NCBI GenBank assembly: GCA_018814875.1
Contig: JAHIYH010000046.1
Coordinates: 1 to 55,363, forward strand
Source: Patescibacteria group bacterium
GTDB taxonomy: Bacteria > Patescibacteriota > Gracilibacteria > Peribacterales > Peribacteraceae
Reading direction: 5' to 3'
Length of the DNA: 55,363 nt
Shown here in pieces: positions 16,201-24,213 of the stretch. Positions within the stretch are counted from its first letter, which is position 1; each line of letters opens with the position of its first letter. The position numbers and the translations under genes are program-made. Below the pieces are notes generated by a model. The model made no database searches. It saw nothing but the letters and a program-made list of their open reading frames with translations, and was not told the origin of the DNA.

Positions 16201-17255
16201 TAAACATAGTAAACAGAGATAAAATTAGAGCAATTGTCGCACATACAACAAGCGTATCCATTCCAGAAGCTGTTATGGATACAGATGGGTCTGAAAGAAA
16301 TCTAACTCCAGAAGAAGCACAGCATTACAAAGATGTGTTATATAAATATGTAGAAAATAGAACAACGTACATAATGAGTAAGAAAGAAGATCTGGAACAT
16401 GCAATTGGCTCAGGAGCAAATGTAAGAGAGCTGATGGAAAATTCAGAATATTACGCATTACGAATGCAAGATGAGGATAATCTCGAAGAGGATCTTAAAA
16501 ATGCCAGAGAATCTGGAGATCAAAAAACTGCTACAGAAATAGAGCAGATTCTTGATCAGAATGCAAAACCAGAAGATGTTGCAAAAAGATACAAAACGTA
16601 TAAACGAAAAAAAGACATCAATAATCTATACGCTCATGCTATTACGTTAAGTATTTATAAAGAATCGGATGTGGAGCAAATTTTACAGCAGTCTGTTGCT
16701 CAAGAAATACAAAAACGTGCAGATCCCATATTGGTTGATTTCCGAGTTAATTGCGCAGAAGAGAACTTTGTTGATTGGCAAATAGATGGGAGTGAATCTC
16801 AACAATTACTTGCATATTTAACTGCTGGGTATCAAAAAATACTGGCAGACGAAAGCATGAGAATCACAAAAATAATGCTTGAAAAACTGGATGCAGCACA
16901 GCAAGGCAAAAACATTGATCGTGATGCTAATGATGAATTGACTAGCGAATTTAATGCCGTGGAGCGCAATTTAGAAAGGCATTTCCTAATAGGTTCGCCA
17001 AGAAATAAGTTTGATGAATTAAAAGCAAATAAGGCTCAGTATGAGCGTGTGCAAGAAGTAATTAAAAAGCAGGCAGATCTTCAAAGGGAGAGTGAACTTA
17101 TAGAGAGCTTAAATAAGAAGTTGGTTCCCTCTACACATGTGGATTACAACAAGCAGAATCAGAAAATGTGGCGTAATATGAAGAGATTAAATATGCGAGA
17201 TCGTAATGTTCTTGAAGAGTGGTTGCGAAGGAATCCATTGTTGTTGGAGTCGTAG
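13203..17255 (+). CDS. Very large membrane-associated protein, unknown
   Basis: About 1,350 residues from the ATG that overlaps the previous stop; an alternative ATG lies at 13230. Visible layout: a helical N-terminus (1-150); two hydrophobic segments at about 165-182 and 200-214 with a Lys-rich linker; a globular middle part with further hydrophobic stretches (about 300-440); a low-complexity acidic linker at about 605-650 with repeated GKADDV/DEV units; a Gly/Ala-rich hydrophobic hairpin at about 880-925 (GVSGAGLVTFGMATAGVGG then TPVAIATVPISVVLYGAYEG) resembling membrane-inserting regions of pore formers; and a long charged helical C-terminus. No enzyme motif was found. With its three partners it may form a cell-surface or envelope complex; the role is unknown. 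Confidence 0.85.
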   Translation: MKHLIPFNHMQFKFSSRERRLVNRAYEAERPAYIIAEKITEASQQVELGDQEKGAEILAEAEPFLAESLEAVERAQIYESLSNLAVDVTEVKLTALIESMQKKMKPEEVVDVVKPVAASVPAEATKAVDKSKWERTKDWTGKKMEQVGNNLDQAWEWSKENPGKTALIATATIGALSLLMWLRRGSKKEKAQKGSKWSWLKWVPVVGVLGYGVYKGHQYLNNNFKTYADAMEKATQAIEDLSSGGKKAIDTAGTIAGGAKSGAEKVTQNFNESFEGAGSNTSETLERERKGEFESPEQYYSSLFGSLILDGCTVVFSDGICYVTKSGKQILASSLEVGLGLASVTTNFLQGNETYEYGENFKQCVKLYAETGVIYAASFAVLDFAWLSSDVGIKKGFAEALKRSAFWPYEVYRKTGLKLGVAALDPGAGGVVVRTEIETTLRKPRYAGRRIKYGKIGSLFGTWEEANLDSLFKEWQAYERLLQNVDKKKGTSLLQQTLDHRWNRVEANLKKGINSYYKRTGKQPTFLLEIGDSNLTRQIDRGHIDPKHFRDVLQKGSLPPEKLSTKTLGDLPESMNSGLDSQSVVVDSSGVRVEESGNQVIHAEADEVVGKADDVVPDEVAGKADDVAKVDDASEAVAGKVGDKAAKKASALAPDTIDEGGTVRKPSPVPNDVPATRRPDLTVFDPDNKLGAEVASSVDDAADATKSSELIDITKGDRVGQLMSRAGVSDEAIEVLKVGNFDLSDNLVRVVNESPEFATALAKHIGNSDSPADAVKLLNEAFTGINDPKQVTRMAQILGSEKKIAKALSVAEKGGDVAKSFSKMAKIGKALNTLGVVGDTVAIWAAVNEMRVTNDLIEKSDNEEMKRLYYQRYGYQTAEIGVSGAGLVTFGMATAGVGGAVATPVAIATVPISVVLYGAYEGHKWKEDKTRTVDDWVKERDVVELITDLRSYDVGERVGHGWDASTGQGNWINNMVPGLQMYNAFSGNWKNDVKRVMADLNIVNRDKIRAIVAHTTSVSIPEAVMDTDGSERNLTPEEAQHYKDVLYKYVENRTTYIMSKKEDLEHAIGSGANVRELMENSEYYALRMQDEDNLEEDLKNARESGDQKTATEIEQILDQNAKPEDVAKRYKTYKRKKDINNLYAHAITLSIYKESDVEQILQQSVAQEIQKRADPILVDFRVNCAEENFVDWQIDGSESQQLLAYLTAGYQKILADESMRITKIMLEKLDAAQQGKNIDRDANDELTSEFNAVERNLERHFLIGSPRNKFDELKANKAQYERVQEVIKKQADLQRESELIESLNKKLVPSTHVDYNKQNQKMWRNMKRLNMRDRNVLEEWLRRNPLLLES

Positions 17256-17280
17256 TAGTTGTAAGAGGTACACTATCCCC

Positions 17281-18111
17281 GTGCCCCTCTCCTATTCCCA
17301 ACTCTCTACCTATCGCCGTTGCCCGCGTCAGTTTGAGTATGCAAACGTAAAGAAAATCCCAAGAGGTATTTCTGAAGCGGAGAGTTTCGGATCGAGTGTG
17401 CATAATGCTCTTAAAAAGTGGGGGGAGTTGGAGATGGAGATAGGGCGTAGGGCGTTGGGCGTAGGAGATGATCAGATGACTCTTTTTAAGGGGGGTATGC
17501 ATGAAGATAATGAAGATTCCCACACCCTACGCCCCACACCCAACACCCTAATCGAGTTATGGCATCAATCTTTCATCATCAATACCTATTCTTCACGAGT
17601 AGAAGCAGACTTTGCTCGGAGCAGAGGCGAAGAGCTCATGGTGAAGTTTTTTGAGTGGTGGAGAAAAGAGAAGAGAGAAGTAGTTGCGGTCGAGAAAAGT
17701 TTTGCAATCGACGTTAATGGATCTGTTTTAAAAGGTCGCTTCGATCGTACAGAAGAGATTAGGGCTGGGGCTGGGGCTAGGGCTGGGGCTGGGATAAGGG
17801 TGATAGATTTCAAAACATCTCCTCCGCGTTCGCAGGAAGAAGTAGATGCGGATCTTCAGCTTTCTATTTACGCACTTGCAGCAGAGGAAGTATTCAAAAA
17901 GCCATGCTCCGAGTTACTCTTTTTGTTCTTGAGTGATGATGGAGTAGTCGAGTGTAGTACCACTCGTAACGAGAGTCAGATAAAGGATGCGCGAAAGCAA
18001 ATTCAAACGATTGAAGTAAGCATGGATAGTAAAGATTTTCATCCAACTCCCTCCGCGAATGTTTGCAGATGTTGTCCTTATAAAGGGGTTTGTGATGTGG
18101 CCGCCGTCTAG
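17281..18111 (+). CDS. RecB/Cas4-like PD-(D/E)XK exonuclease with Fe-S cysteines
   Basis: Most likely start is GTG at 17281 (VPLSYSQLSTYRRCPRQFEY), because this is the standard N-terminus of the PDDEXK_1 family. It carries GRFDRTEE and VIDFKTSPP as the nuclease active-site motifs, a QLSIYALAAEEVF helix, and one N-terminal Cys plus a C-terminal CRCCPYKGVC cluster. Together these would hold a [4Fe-4S] cluster, as in Cas4 and AddB. At 276 residues it is a stand-alone DNA end-processing nuclease. Two word repeats lie in frame: GGGCGTAGGGCGTTGGGCG with its mirror (17437-17553) and GGGGCTGGGGCTAGGGCT (about 17760), the latter producing AGAGARAGAG next to the active site. Confidence 0.85.
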   Translation: MPLSYSQLSTYRRCPRQFEYANVKKIPRGISEAESFGSSVHNALKKWGELEMEIGRRALGVGDDQMTLFKGGMHEDNEDSHTLRPTPNTLIELWHQSFIINTYSSRVEADFARSRGEELMVKFFEWWRKEKREVVAVEKSFAIDVNGSVLKGRFDRTEEIRAGAGARAGAGIRVIDFKTSPPRSQEEVDADLQLSIYALAAEEVFKKPCSELLFLFLSDDGVVECSTTRNESQIKDARKQIQTIEVSMDSKDFHPTPSANVCRCCPYKGVCDVAAV

Positions 18112-18205
18112 TAAAGAGATAAAGGAGGAAAAAGAATAAAAGGAGATAAAAGATAATTATTTCTTTTACTCTTTTTATCTTTTAACTCCTTTTACTCCTT
18201 TGCTC
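18112..18205. repeat. AAAGGAG / CTCCTTT inverted word spacer
   Basis: AAAGAGATAAAGGAGG and AAAAGGAGATAAAAG words on the left are mirrored by CTTTTACTC, CTTTTTATC and CTCCTTTTACTCC on the right, a long purine/pyrimidine hairpin after the nuclease gene and likely terminator. Confidence 0.85.
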
Positions 18206-18226
18206 CTATTCTGTTACACTTTACCC

Positions 18227-18649
18227 ATGTCCTTACTTCAAGAGCTTCTAAGAACATATCTCTTCTTAATACCGCTTGTTGTTCTTATACTTAGCGAAGT
18301 TGCGAAGTTGGCGATTGATCGTTTTAATAGTGGCAATTGGAAACGCACATTGTTTCAGCATGGAGGTTTTCCAAGTACACACTCGGCGTTTGTTACCTCC
18401 TTATTAATAGTAGTGGGAAGAAAGACGGGGCTTGATTCTGTGGAGTTTGCGATTGCCGCCGTTTTTGCAGCCTTTGTCTGGTACGACGCGGTAGCTATTC
18501 GTAGTGAGATTGATGAGCAGGCCAAAGCACTAAATTTTTTGCAGCATGTCTACAAATTCTCGGAGGAAGTAGGTCATTCTTTAGCAGAAGTGTTGGCGGG
18601 GATTGGCTTTGGGGCGATTGTTACGTTGATTGGAATTTGGATCTCTTAG
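18227..18649 (+). CDS. Divergent PAP2 family (DUF212) membrane protein
   Basis: A 140-residue membrane protein related to acid phosphatase/vanadium haloperoxidase. It has a hydrophobic N-terminus (TYLFLIPLVVLILSEVAKL), the signature GGFPSTHSAFVTSLLIVVG, the segment VWYDAVAIRSEIDEQA and a final hydrophobic helix. The family (Bacillus YuiD-like) probably acts on lipid phosphates at the membrane. Start chosen at ATG 18227, where the family's usual N-terminus begins. Confidence 0.88.
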   Translation: MSLLQELLRTYLFLIPLVVLILSEVAKLAIDRFNSGNWKRTLFQHGGFPSTHSAFVTSLLIVVGRKTGLDSVEFAIAAVFAAFVWYDAVAIRSEIDEQAKALNFLQHVYKFSEEVGHSLAEVLAGIGFGAIVTLIGIWIS

Positions 18650-18800
18650 AAATAGACTAAGGGATCTAAAAGAGTAAAAAGAGTTAAAGGAGTAAAAAGA
18701 GAAATGTCCTTGTGACATATTTATCTTTTACATCCCTTACCTACCTTACCTACCTTACCTTCTTTACCTTCTTTACCTCTTTTATACCCCCTTTGCTTCC
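18650..18800. repeat. AAAAGAGTT / ACCTTACCTACC word spacer
   Basis: AAAAGAGTAAAAAGAGTTAAAGG words are followed by CCTTACCTACCTTACC and TTCTTTACCTTC words, again a purine array facing a pyrimidine array. It spans nearly the full gap before proS and holds no gene. Confidence 0.85.
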
Positions 18801-18835
18801 TTCCGCACACAGTTATTGCTAGAGTTCCTTTTGAT

Positions 18836-20224
18836 ATGTCTCGCTTAGCCGATCAAAAGAAGGATTTTCCTCAGTGGTATCTCGATGTAATCGAGCAAGC
18901 CCAACTTTCCGAGAATTCGGAGGTGAGGGGATGTATTGTATTCAAGCCTTACGGATATGCGATTTGGGAGCGTATACAGCAGGATATGGATCGACGGATT
19001 AAGGAGCTTGGTGTAGATAATGTGTATTTTCCAATGTTAATTCCAGAATCAATTATGGCGAAGGAGGAAGCGCACGTTGAAGGATTCGCTCCAGAGTGTG
19101 CAGTGGTTACGTATGGAGGAGGCAAGGAGCTGGCCGAAAAGCTCTATATTCGTCCCACAAGCGAGACGATTATATATGCAACGTTTGCAAAGTGGATTCA
19201 TTCGCATCGTGATCTTCCGCTCAAGATTAATCAGTGGGCGAATATTGTTCGATGGGAGATGCGAACTCGACCTTTCCTTCGCACAATGGAATTCCTATGG
19301 CAAGAGGGTCACACTGCACATGCTAATAAGGAGGGTGCAGATGAGATGGCTCAGGCAGCTCTTAAAATGTATGTAGATTTCGATCGAGAAACTCTCGCTA
19401 TTCCTGTGATGGCGGGGATAAAGCCGGATCACGAGAAGTTTGCAGGCGCTCTTTATACACTTTCTACAGAAGCACTCGCTAAAGATGGTAAGGCAATACA
19501 AGCAGGTACGTCTCATAATTTAGGTTCAGGATTCTCCGAAGCCTACGATGTTTCCTTCTTAGACGAAGAGGGCAAAGCTCAACGTCCATGGATGACTAGC
19601 TGGGGCGTTTCTACCAGACTGATTGGCACGTTGATTGTTGTGCATGGCGACGAGAAAGGATTGCGCATTCCTCCCAAGCTTGCACCAATTCAGGTTGTGA
19701 TTGTTCCAATTTACAAATCAGATGAGGAGAAGGAAAAAGTTCTGAAGGCATGTTCAGATTTGGTAAAGTCCTTTAATGGTATTCGTGTGAAACTCGATGA
19801 TCGTAGTGAGAAGTCTCCTGGTTTTAAGTTCAACGAATGGGAAGTAAAAGGAGTACCACTTCGTATTGAGTTAGGTCCTAAGGATTTAGAAAAGAATGAG
19901 GTGACAGTTGTTCGTCGTGATACTGGTGAAAAGGTATCTATGAAGATGGCAGATTGCTCATCAAAATCTGTAAACGCGATACTCGATCAGGTGCAGGCAG
20001 GACTTTATGATCAAGCCAAGAAGTTCATGGAAGACAATACGCGCACGGTAGACTCTGTGGAAGAAATGGTCAAAATTCTAGAGAAAGATGGAGGCTTTGT
20101 ATGGGCACCATGGGATGGAGATATCAAGAGTGCAGACCAAATCCAGAAGAAAACAAAGGCAACCATTCGCTTGCTTGGCGAAGGAGATAAAGAGGGGATG
20201 GCATTATTTGCTAAAGCTTATTAG
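18836..20224 (+). CDS. proS: Prolyl-tRNA synthetase, archaeal/eukaryotic type
   Basis: Class II synthetase charging tRNA-Pro. The 462-residue length, the lack of the bacterial editing insertion and the C-terminal extension ending in Tyr place it in the archaeal/eukaryotic-type (ProS type 3) group. Motif 2 is seen as VRWEMRTRPFLRTMEFLWQEGHTAH and motif 3 as TRLIGTLIVVHGDEKGLRIPP; the anticodon-binding domain starts at IQVVIVPIY. The tail contains FVWAPWDGD and ends MALFAKAY. Cysteines normally binding zinc in the C-terminal domain appear absent. Confidence 0.96.
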   Translation: MSRLADQKKDFPQWYLDVIEQAQLSENSEVRGCIVFKPYGYAIWERIQQDMDRRIKELGVDNVYFPMLIPESIMAKEEAHVEGFAPECAVVTYGGGKELAEKLYIRPTSETIIYATFAKWIHSHRDLPLKINQWANIVRWEMRTRPFLRTMEFLWQEGHTAHANKEGADEMAQAALKMYVDFDRETLAIPVMAGIKPDHEKFAGALYTLSTEALAKDGKAIQAGTSHNLGSGFSEAYDVSFLDEEGKAQRPWMTSWGVSTRLIGTLIVVHGDEKGLRIPPKLAPIQVVIVPIYKSDEEKEKVLKACSDLVKSFNGIRVKLDDRSEKSPGFKFNEWEVKGVPLRIELGPKDLEKNEVTVVRRDTGEKVSMKMADCSSKSVNAILDQVQAGLYDQAKKFMEDNTRTVDSVEEMVKILEKDGGFVWAPWDGDIKSADQIQKKTKATIRLLGEGDKEGMALFAKAY

Positions 20225-20285
20225 CAATTAGCTTGTTGGTAGTTAGCTAATAGCTAATAAGCCAAAAAGCTAATAAGCCTTCAAG
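20225..20285. repeat. TTAGCTAATAGC word spacer
   Basis: Words of the AGCTAATAAGCC / TTAGCTTGTTGG family lie directly after the proS stop, with partial mirror symmetry; a likely terminator region. Confidence 0.7.
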
Positions 20286-20353
20286 GCAACTGTTACTACT
20301 CGCATTTAATTGCGCGATTTTGTATACTTACAGTCTCCTTTCCCCAAGACGTT

Positions 20354-20770
20354 ATGAAGAAAATTTCTCTTCTAGTTGGCGCACTCGGAGGTGCAACTGC
20401 AGGGTATCTCCTCAGTAACAAAAAACTGCGTGATGATTTGATCAATGCCAAGGATCCGGAAACTGTCGCTAAGTTGCTTGGTAAGCATTTGCAACGTGAC
20501 GGAAAGAAATTTGCGAAACATGTACAAGAATTTGTAGAGAGTGAAGATGTACAGAAGAATGTAAAGAAAGCAAAAGAATTTACTAAAAAGAAAGTGGAGG
20601 AGGCAAAGAAAGAAATTAGCGAGTTGGTATGCGAAGGAAAGACGAAAGCAAAAAAAGCTGCAAAGAAGGGGGCTACCAAAGCAAAGAAAGTTGTAAAGAA
20701 GAATGTAACAAAAGCTAAGAAGGCGGTAAAAAAGACGACGAAAAAAATAACTCGAAAGTCGAAGAATTAA
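20354..20770 (+). CDS. YtxH-like protein with histone H1-like Lys/Ala tail
   Basis: A 138-residue protein. Residues 1-20 (KKISLLVGALGGATAGYLLS) form a Gly-rich hydrophobic segment as in YtxH proteins; residues 21-75 are helical. The C-terminal half is a run of KAKKA/KKVVKK units very like histone H1 or bacterial HctA-type tails. It could anchor nucleic acid to the membrane or act as a nucleoid protein; the sequence cannot distinguish these. The ATG at 20354 follows a CCCCAAGACGTT stretch without a Shine-Dalgarno sequence. Confidence 0.75.
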   Translation: MKKISLLVGALGGATAGYLLSNKKLRDDLINAKDPETVAKLLGKHLQRDGKKFAKHVQEFVESEDVQKNVKKAKEFTKKKVEEAKKEISELVCEGKTKAKKAAKKGATKAKKVVKKNVTKAKKAVKKTTKKITRKSKN

Positions 20771-20802
20771 GATTGCTAAGAAGAAGCGACAGTTCCCTCT
20801 TA

Positions 20803-20917
20803 TTGTCTGAACCATGGATTAAAAAGATTACACTGATTGCACGGATTAATTTTTTCAGTTGCAATGTTTCATCTGTGAAATCCGTGCAATCTGCGTAATC
20901 TGTGGTTAAGACAATGT
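20803..20917. repeat. Long imperfect inverted repeat
   Basis: TTGTCTGAACCATGGATTAA, AGATTACACTGATTGCACGG and ATT on the left are mirrored by AATCCGTGCAATCTGCG and TAATCTGTGGTTAAGACAA on the right. Arms are about 36-45 bases with a roughly 30-base loop. Similar dispersed hairpins are common in environmental genomes. Probably a terminator or a non-autonomous repeat. Confidence 0.8.
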
Positions 20918-20939
20918 ACAATCACAAATAAAAACCATA

Positions 20940-21135
20940 AATTAATTAACTGATAACTGGATTCAGTTGACTTATCCACAATAAACGTCTTGAAGAGATT
21001 CACATTTTATGCGAAGGGATAGCGATAGATTGGCTATCGGCTCAAAATATTATGTAGTTGTACACATTGTGTGTTCGAATATAGAGAACATGTATTGCGC
21101 TTTAAGCGATAGAGACATATCCTTATAAGCCTCTT
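20940..21135. other. AT-rich gap with one DnaA box and a small stem-loop
   Basis: A perfect DnaA-box word TTATCCACA lies at 20972-20980. A stem-loop CGATAG-ATTGG-CTATCG lies at 21023-21039, and GTACAC/TGTGT words near 21060. No gene is visible. A single box without a cluster does not make an origin; it may simply be chance or a DnaA-controlled promoter for the secreted protein that follows. Confidence 0.4.
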
Positions 21136-21165
21136 TTGTTTTTAGTTACCTTCTTTCTATATCTC

Positions 21166-21699
21166 ATGAATAAAATACTAGTTTCATCAGTCTCTGTTGT
21201 CCTGACTCTAGGAGTAGTTGCTCCAGCATTTGCATATGTTCCTAATCTTGATTTCGAACGTACTTCCCATCGTTTAGAAGTTGAAACTATAAAATCAACG
21301 CGTGATGTTCGTAATCTCAACAAGCCATCTCGTAGGTCTGTTCAAAAAGCTGGTCTTAATAGTTCTGTGCTCCAGCAAAGAAAAACAAGTTTAGAGAAAA
21401 GTGTAGTTACAGAACAGACTAAAGATACACACCTTGATCGTACGCGACGTATACGTGAGTTGAGAAATTCTAACAGACAGCCAAAGCCAGGATCAGATCG
21501 TTACCGTGCTATTAGGCCCAACACGCGTTCCTTGCGTCTTGAATCAGAGAGATCGTACTTGCCACCAATGATTGTGCAGACAGGTAGTAGTACATATGAC
21601 CGACCAACACGCAGAGACATTCGTGAAAATGGATACTTCAATGGAGTCTTTGATCGTGATCGAGATATTCTCAAGGAGATGGAAGAGAATTCGAGATAG
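21166..21699 (+). CDS. Secreted basic protein, unknown
   Basis: The ATG at 21166 gives a textbook signal peptide (MNKILVSSVSVVLTLGVVAPAFAYV) with an AFA cleavage site. The mature part of about 153 residues is Arg-rich and low in hydrophobics (SRRSVQKAG, RTRRIRELRNSNRQ, YDRPTRRDIRENGYF), probably largely disordered. No cysteines and no known family. It is followed by a good intrinsic terminator, so it is a single-gene unit. Confidence 0.75.
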   Translation: MNKILVSSVSVVLTLGVVAPAFAYVPNLDFERTSHRLEVETIKSTRDVRNLNKPSRRSVQKAGLNSSVLQQRKTSLEKSVVTEQTKDTHLDRTRRIRELRNSNRQPKPGSDRYRAIRPNTRSLRLESERSYLPPMIVQTGSSTYDRPTRRDIRENGYFNGVFDRDRDILKEMEENSR

Positions 21700-21718
21700 G
21701 ATCTCTAATGTGTTCTTT

Positions 21719-21748
21719 AAAAGCCGTTCTATAAATGGGCGGCTTTTT
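21719..21748 (+). terminator. Intrinsic terminator
   Basis: AAAAGCCG and CGGCTTTTT flank a loop of about 13 bases, with a T-run of five. It directly follows the secreted-protein gene. Confidence 0.8.
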
Positions 21749-21753
21749 AGGTT

Positions 21754-21859
21754 CTAGGGAACCTCTGATTAATACATAAAACGTAGCGCGGATTAGGCTA
21801 TCCGCGCATATCTTGCAGGTAATCGAACCTGCACTACGTGTTTTTCAGAGGTTCCCTAG
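21754..21859. mobile_element. MITE-like element, copy 1 (98 bp between CTAG duplications)
   Basis: Ends GGAACCTCTGATTAATA and TCAGAGGTTCC are inverted repeats. Inner parts (CGTAGCGCGGAT, ATCCGCGCA, GCAGGT, ACCTGCACTACG) also pair. The element at 21758-21855 is flanked on both sides by CTAG, fitting the YTAR target duplication of IS5-group elements. A second copy in opposite orientation lies at 29518-29625. Too short to code for a transposase, so non-autonomous. Confidence 0.8.
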
Positions 21860-21879
21860 GGTCCAGGCAGTTAGGGACT

Positions 21880-21965
21880 AGATTAAATAGAGATATAGTT
21901 CATTACTACTAGTCTCTAGTTGCCTAATACTAGTCACTAGTCCCTAGCCCCTAGTGCCTAGTTCG
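21880..21965. repeat. ACTAGTCCCTAGCCCCTAG word array
   Basis: Words CTAGTCTCTAGTTGCC, CTAGTCACTAGTCCCTAG and CCCCTAGTGCCTAG follow the MITE. The same word family occurs after the 25-bp motif copies at 29644, 30352 and 35747. Confidence 0.75.
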
Positions 21966-22011
21966 AGTACAATTTACCAGAACTTACTAATCCATTTCCT
22001 TACCTTTCATT

Positions 22012-24135
22012 ATGGACTTCATCGAATCACTCTCTGTTTCTGATCTCTTCCCGTTCGAGCATGCATTTTCTAATGCACTTATAGTAGTGATGCTTTGTGC
22101 AGTACTTTCTCTGTTGGTTGCGACAATCTTCAGAATAATTATAGGAATGTGCGGGACAGGAACCGAAAAAATGCAGAACATTTCCCGACAAGTGCGTAGT
22201 GGAGCGATGGCATTCTTGCGTCGTGAGTACAGCGTGATCCTTCTTTTTGTAATTGTGGTCGGTGGGCTCCTTTATGTATTTATTGATACCGGTTGGGACT
22301 CAGCAAAGTTTGGTATCTGGGAATCTCCATACACAGCTGGTAGCTTTGCATTCGGTGCATTTTGCTCTGTTCTTGCAGGTTTCATTGGAATGCGAACTGC
22401 AACTGCTGCAAATGTTAGAACCACACAAGCAGCACGTACAAGTTTGTCTGCTGCGTTGCGCATCGCCTTCCTAAGTGGTGCAACTATGGGCCTCTCTGTA
22501 GTTGGACTCGGTTTGATCGGGCTTATTGGAACCATGCTTTATCTAACTGAATACGCAGGTATTCCATTGCCCGATACACTTCAAATTCTGGCAGGATTCA
22601 GCTTTGGAGCTTCTACTGTTGCACTATTTGCACGTGTTGGTGGAGGTATCTACACCAAGGCTGCAGATGTAGGAGCGGACCTGGTTGGAAAAGTGGAAGC
22701 AGGAATCCCAGAAGATGATCCACGTAATCCAGCAGTGATTGCAGATAACGTTGGAGATAATGTTGGAGATGTTGCTGGAATGGGTGCGGACCTATTCGAA
22801 AGTTACGTTGGTTCACTAGTTGCAGCGATGCTTATTGGTCTTACAGTGTCCTTTGAGTGGGGTGAGTCTGCAGAAGCGGCAATCCTTTTCCCACTATTCA
22901 TCGCTGGGTTTGGAATTCTAGCAAGTATCATCGCTACGTTTTTTGTTAGAGCGAAGAAGGGGAGCACAAATGTGCATGGAGCACTCAATAATGGAATTTA
23001 TGTTGGATCTGCATTAGTGATAATCGGATCCTTCTTTTTAAGTCAGCAGATTCTTCCAGCAGATCAGTCTCTGGGCGTCTTCTTCGCACTTGTTTCCGGA
23101 TTGGTTGTAGGAGTAGTTATTGGAATGCTAACTGAGTACTACACATCTGATCATTACAAGCCGGTCAGAGAGTTGGCGGATGCAGCCAAAACCGGAGCAG
23201 CCACTACTATTATCAATGGTCTTGCTCTTGGATACGTTTCTACATTCCTGCCGGTCTTATTCATTGCGATAGCAATTGCAGTGGCCTTCTTCTCCGCAGG
23301 ACTTTACGGGATTGCAATATCTGCAGTTGGAATGCTCTCTACACTTGGAATCACTTTGGCAGTAGATGCCTACGGCCCTGTAGCCGATAATGCAGGTGGA
23401 CTAGCAGAAATGGCTGGGCTTCCTAAGCAAGTGCGTGTGCGTACAGATGCGTTGGATAGTGCAGGCAATACAACTGCAGCAATCGGAAAGGGATTTGCAA
23501 TTGGATCTGCAGCTCTTACTTCGTTGGCATTATTTGCAGCATTCTCCGAAGCTGCATTACTAGAATCTATTAACTTGATGAATCCGCTCACACTCATCGG
23601 CCTCTTACTTGGAGGAACATTGCCATTCCTATTCTCAGCCATGACTATGAAGGCGGTAGGTCGTGCAGCGTTTGCAATGATCGAAGAAGTACGTCGTCAA
23701 TTTAAAGAAATCAAAGGTTTGATGGAGGGTGAAGCAGAAGCAGATTCAGCCAAATGCGTAAGTATTGCTACAGGTGCAGCTATCAAAGAGATGATGGTTC
23801 CTGGTTTGATGGCGGTAGCAGCTCCAGTGGTTGTTGGTTTGGTTTTGGGTACAGAGGCGTTAGGCGGAATGCTTGCTGGTGCTTTGGTTACAGGAGTTCT
23901 TTTGGCAATTTCTATGGCTAACTCAGGAGGTGCTTGGGATAACGCCAAGAAGTACATAGAAGCTGGAAACCTAGGTGGAAAGGGGAGTGAGACGCACAAG
24001 GCAGCAGTGGTTGGCGATACAGTTGGTGATCCTTTCAAAGATACATCCGGTCCTTCCATCAATATTCTTGTTAAGTTGATGACGATTGTTTCAGTTCTGA
24101 CGGTGGGGCTTTATTCAGCTAATGGGCTGTTCTAA
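22012..24135 (+). CDS. hppA: Membrane-bound K+-dependent ion-translocating pyrophosphatase
   Basis: This 707-residue pump couples pyrophosphate hydrolysis to H+ or Na+ export. Catalytic motifs are intact: [53 protein letters not shown] and [14 protein letters not shown] with [16 protein letters not shown]. About 15-16 hydrophobic helices are visible. The position that is Lys in K+-independent enzymes is Ala here ([20 protein letters not shown]), so it belongs to the K+-dependent class, which includes most Na+-pumping members. In a cell with little energy metabolism it would recycle biosynthetic pyrophosphate into an ion gradient. Confidence 0.97.
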   Translation: MDFIESLSVSDLFPFEHAFSNALIVVMLCAVLSLLVATIFRIIIGMCGTGTEKMQNISRQVRSGAMAFLRREYSVILLFVIVVGGLLYVFIDTGWDSAKFGIWESPYTAGSFAFGAFCSVLAGFIGMRTATAANVRTTQAARTSLSAALRIAFLSGATMGLSVVGLGLIGLIGTMLYLTEYAGIPLPDTLQILAGFSFGASTVALFARVGGGIYTKAADVGADLVGKVEAGIPEDDPRNPAVIADNVGDNVGDVAGMGADLFESYVGSLVAAMLIGLTVSFEWGESAEAAILFPLFIAGFGILASIIATFFVRAKKGSTNVHGALNNGIYVGSALVIIGSFFLSQQILPADQSLGVFFALVSGLVVGVVIGMLTEYYTSDHYKPVRELADAAKTGAATTIINGLALGYVSTFLPVLFIAIAIAVAFFSAGLYGIAISAVGMLSTLGITLAVDAYGPVADNAGGLAEMAGLPKQVRVRTDALDSAGNTTAAIGKGFAIGSAALTSLALFAAFSEAALLESINLMNPLTLIGLLLGGTLPFLFSAMTMKAVGRAAFAMIEEVRRQFKEIKGLMEGEAEADSAKCVSIATGAAIKEMMVPGLMAVAAPVVVGLVLGTEALGGMLAGALVTGVLLAISMANSGGAWDNAKKYIEAGNLGGKGSETHKAAVVGDTVGDPFKDTSGPSINILVKLMTIVSVLTVGLYSANGLF

Positions 24136-24184
24136 AAAGAGATAGAAGAAATAGAGGCAATAAAAGAAAACAGAAGAAATATAG

Positions 24185-24210
24185 GAAACCGAGGGGACTC
24201 GGTTTCTTTT
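24185..24210. terminator. Bidirectional intrinsic terminator between hppA and ppnN
   Basis: GAAACCGAG-GGGA-CTCGGTTTC is a perfect 9-bp stem with tetraloop, followed by TTTT on the plus strand. The two flanking genes converge on it. Confidence 0.9.
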
Positions 24211-24213
24211 GTG

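Noticed and set aside
17281-18111. Cas4 as part of a CRISPR system
   Set aside because: Motifs fit Cas4/AddB-type nucleases generally, but no other cas gene or array is nearby, so a stand-alone nuclease is the safer call.
20972-20980. Perfect DnaA box as a replication origin
   Set aside because: Only one box, no dnaA/dnaN nearby and no cluster of further boxes; too weak for an origin call.
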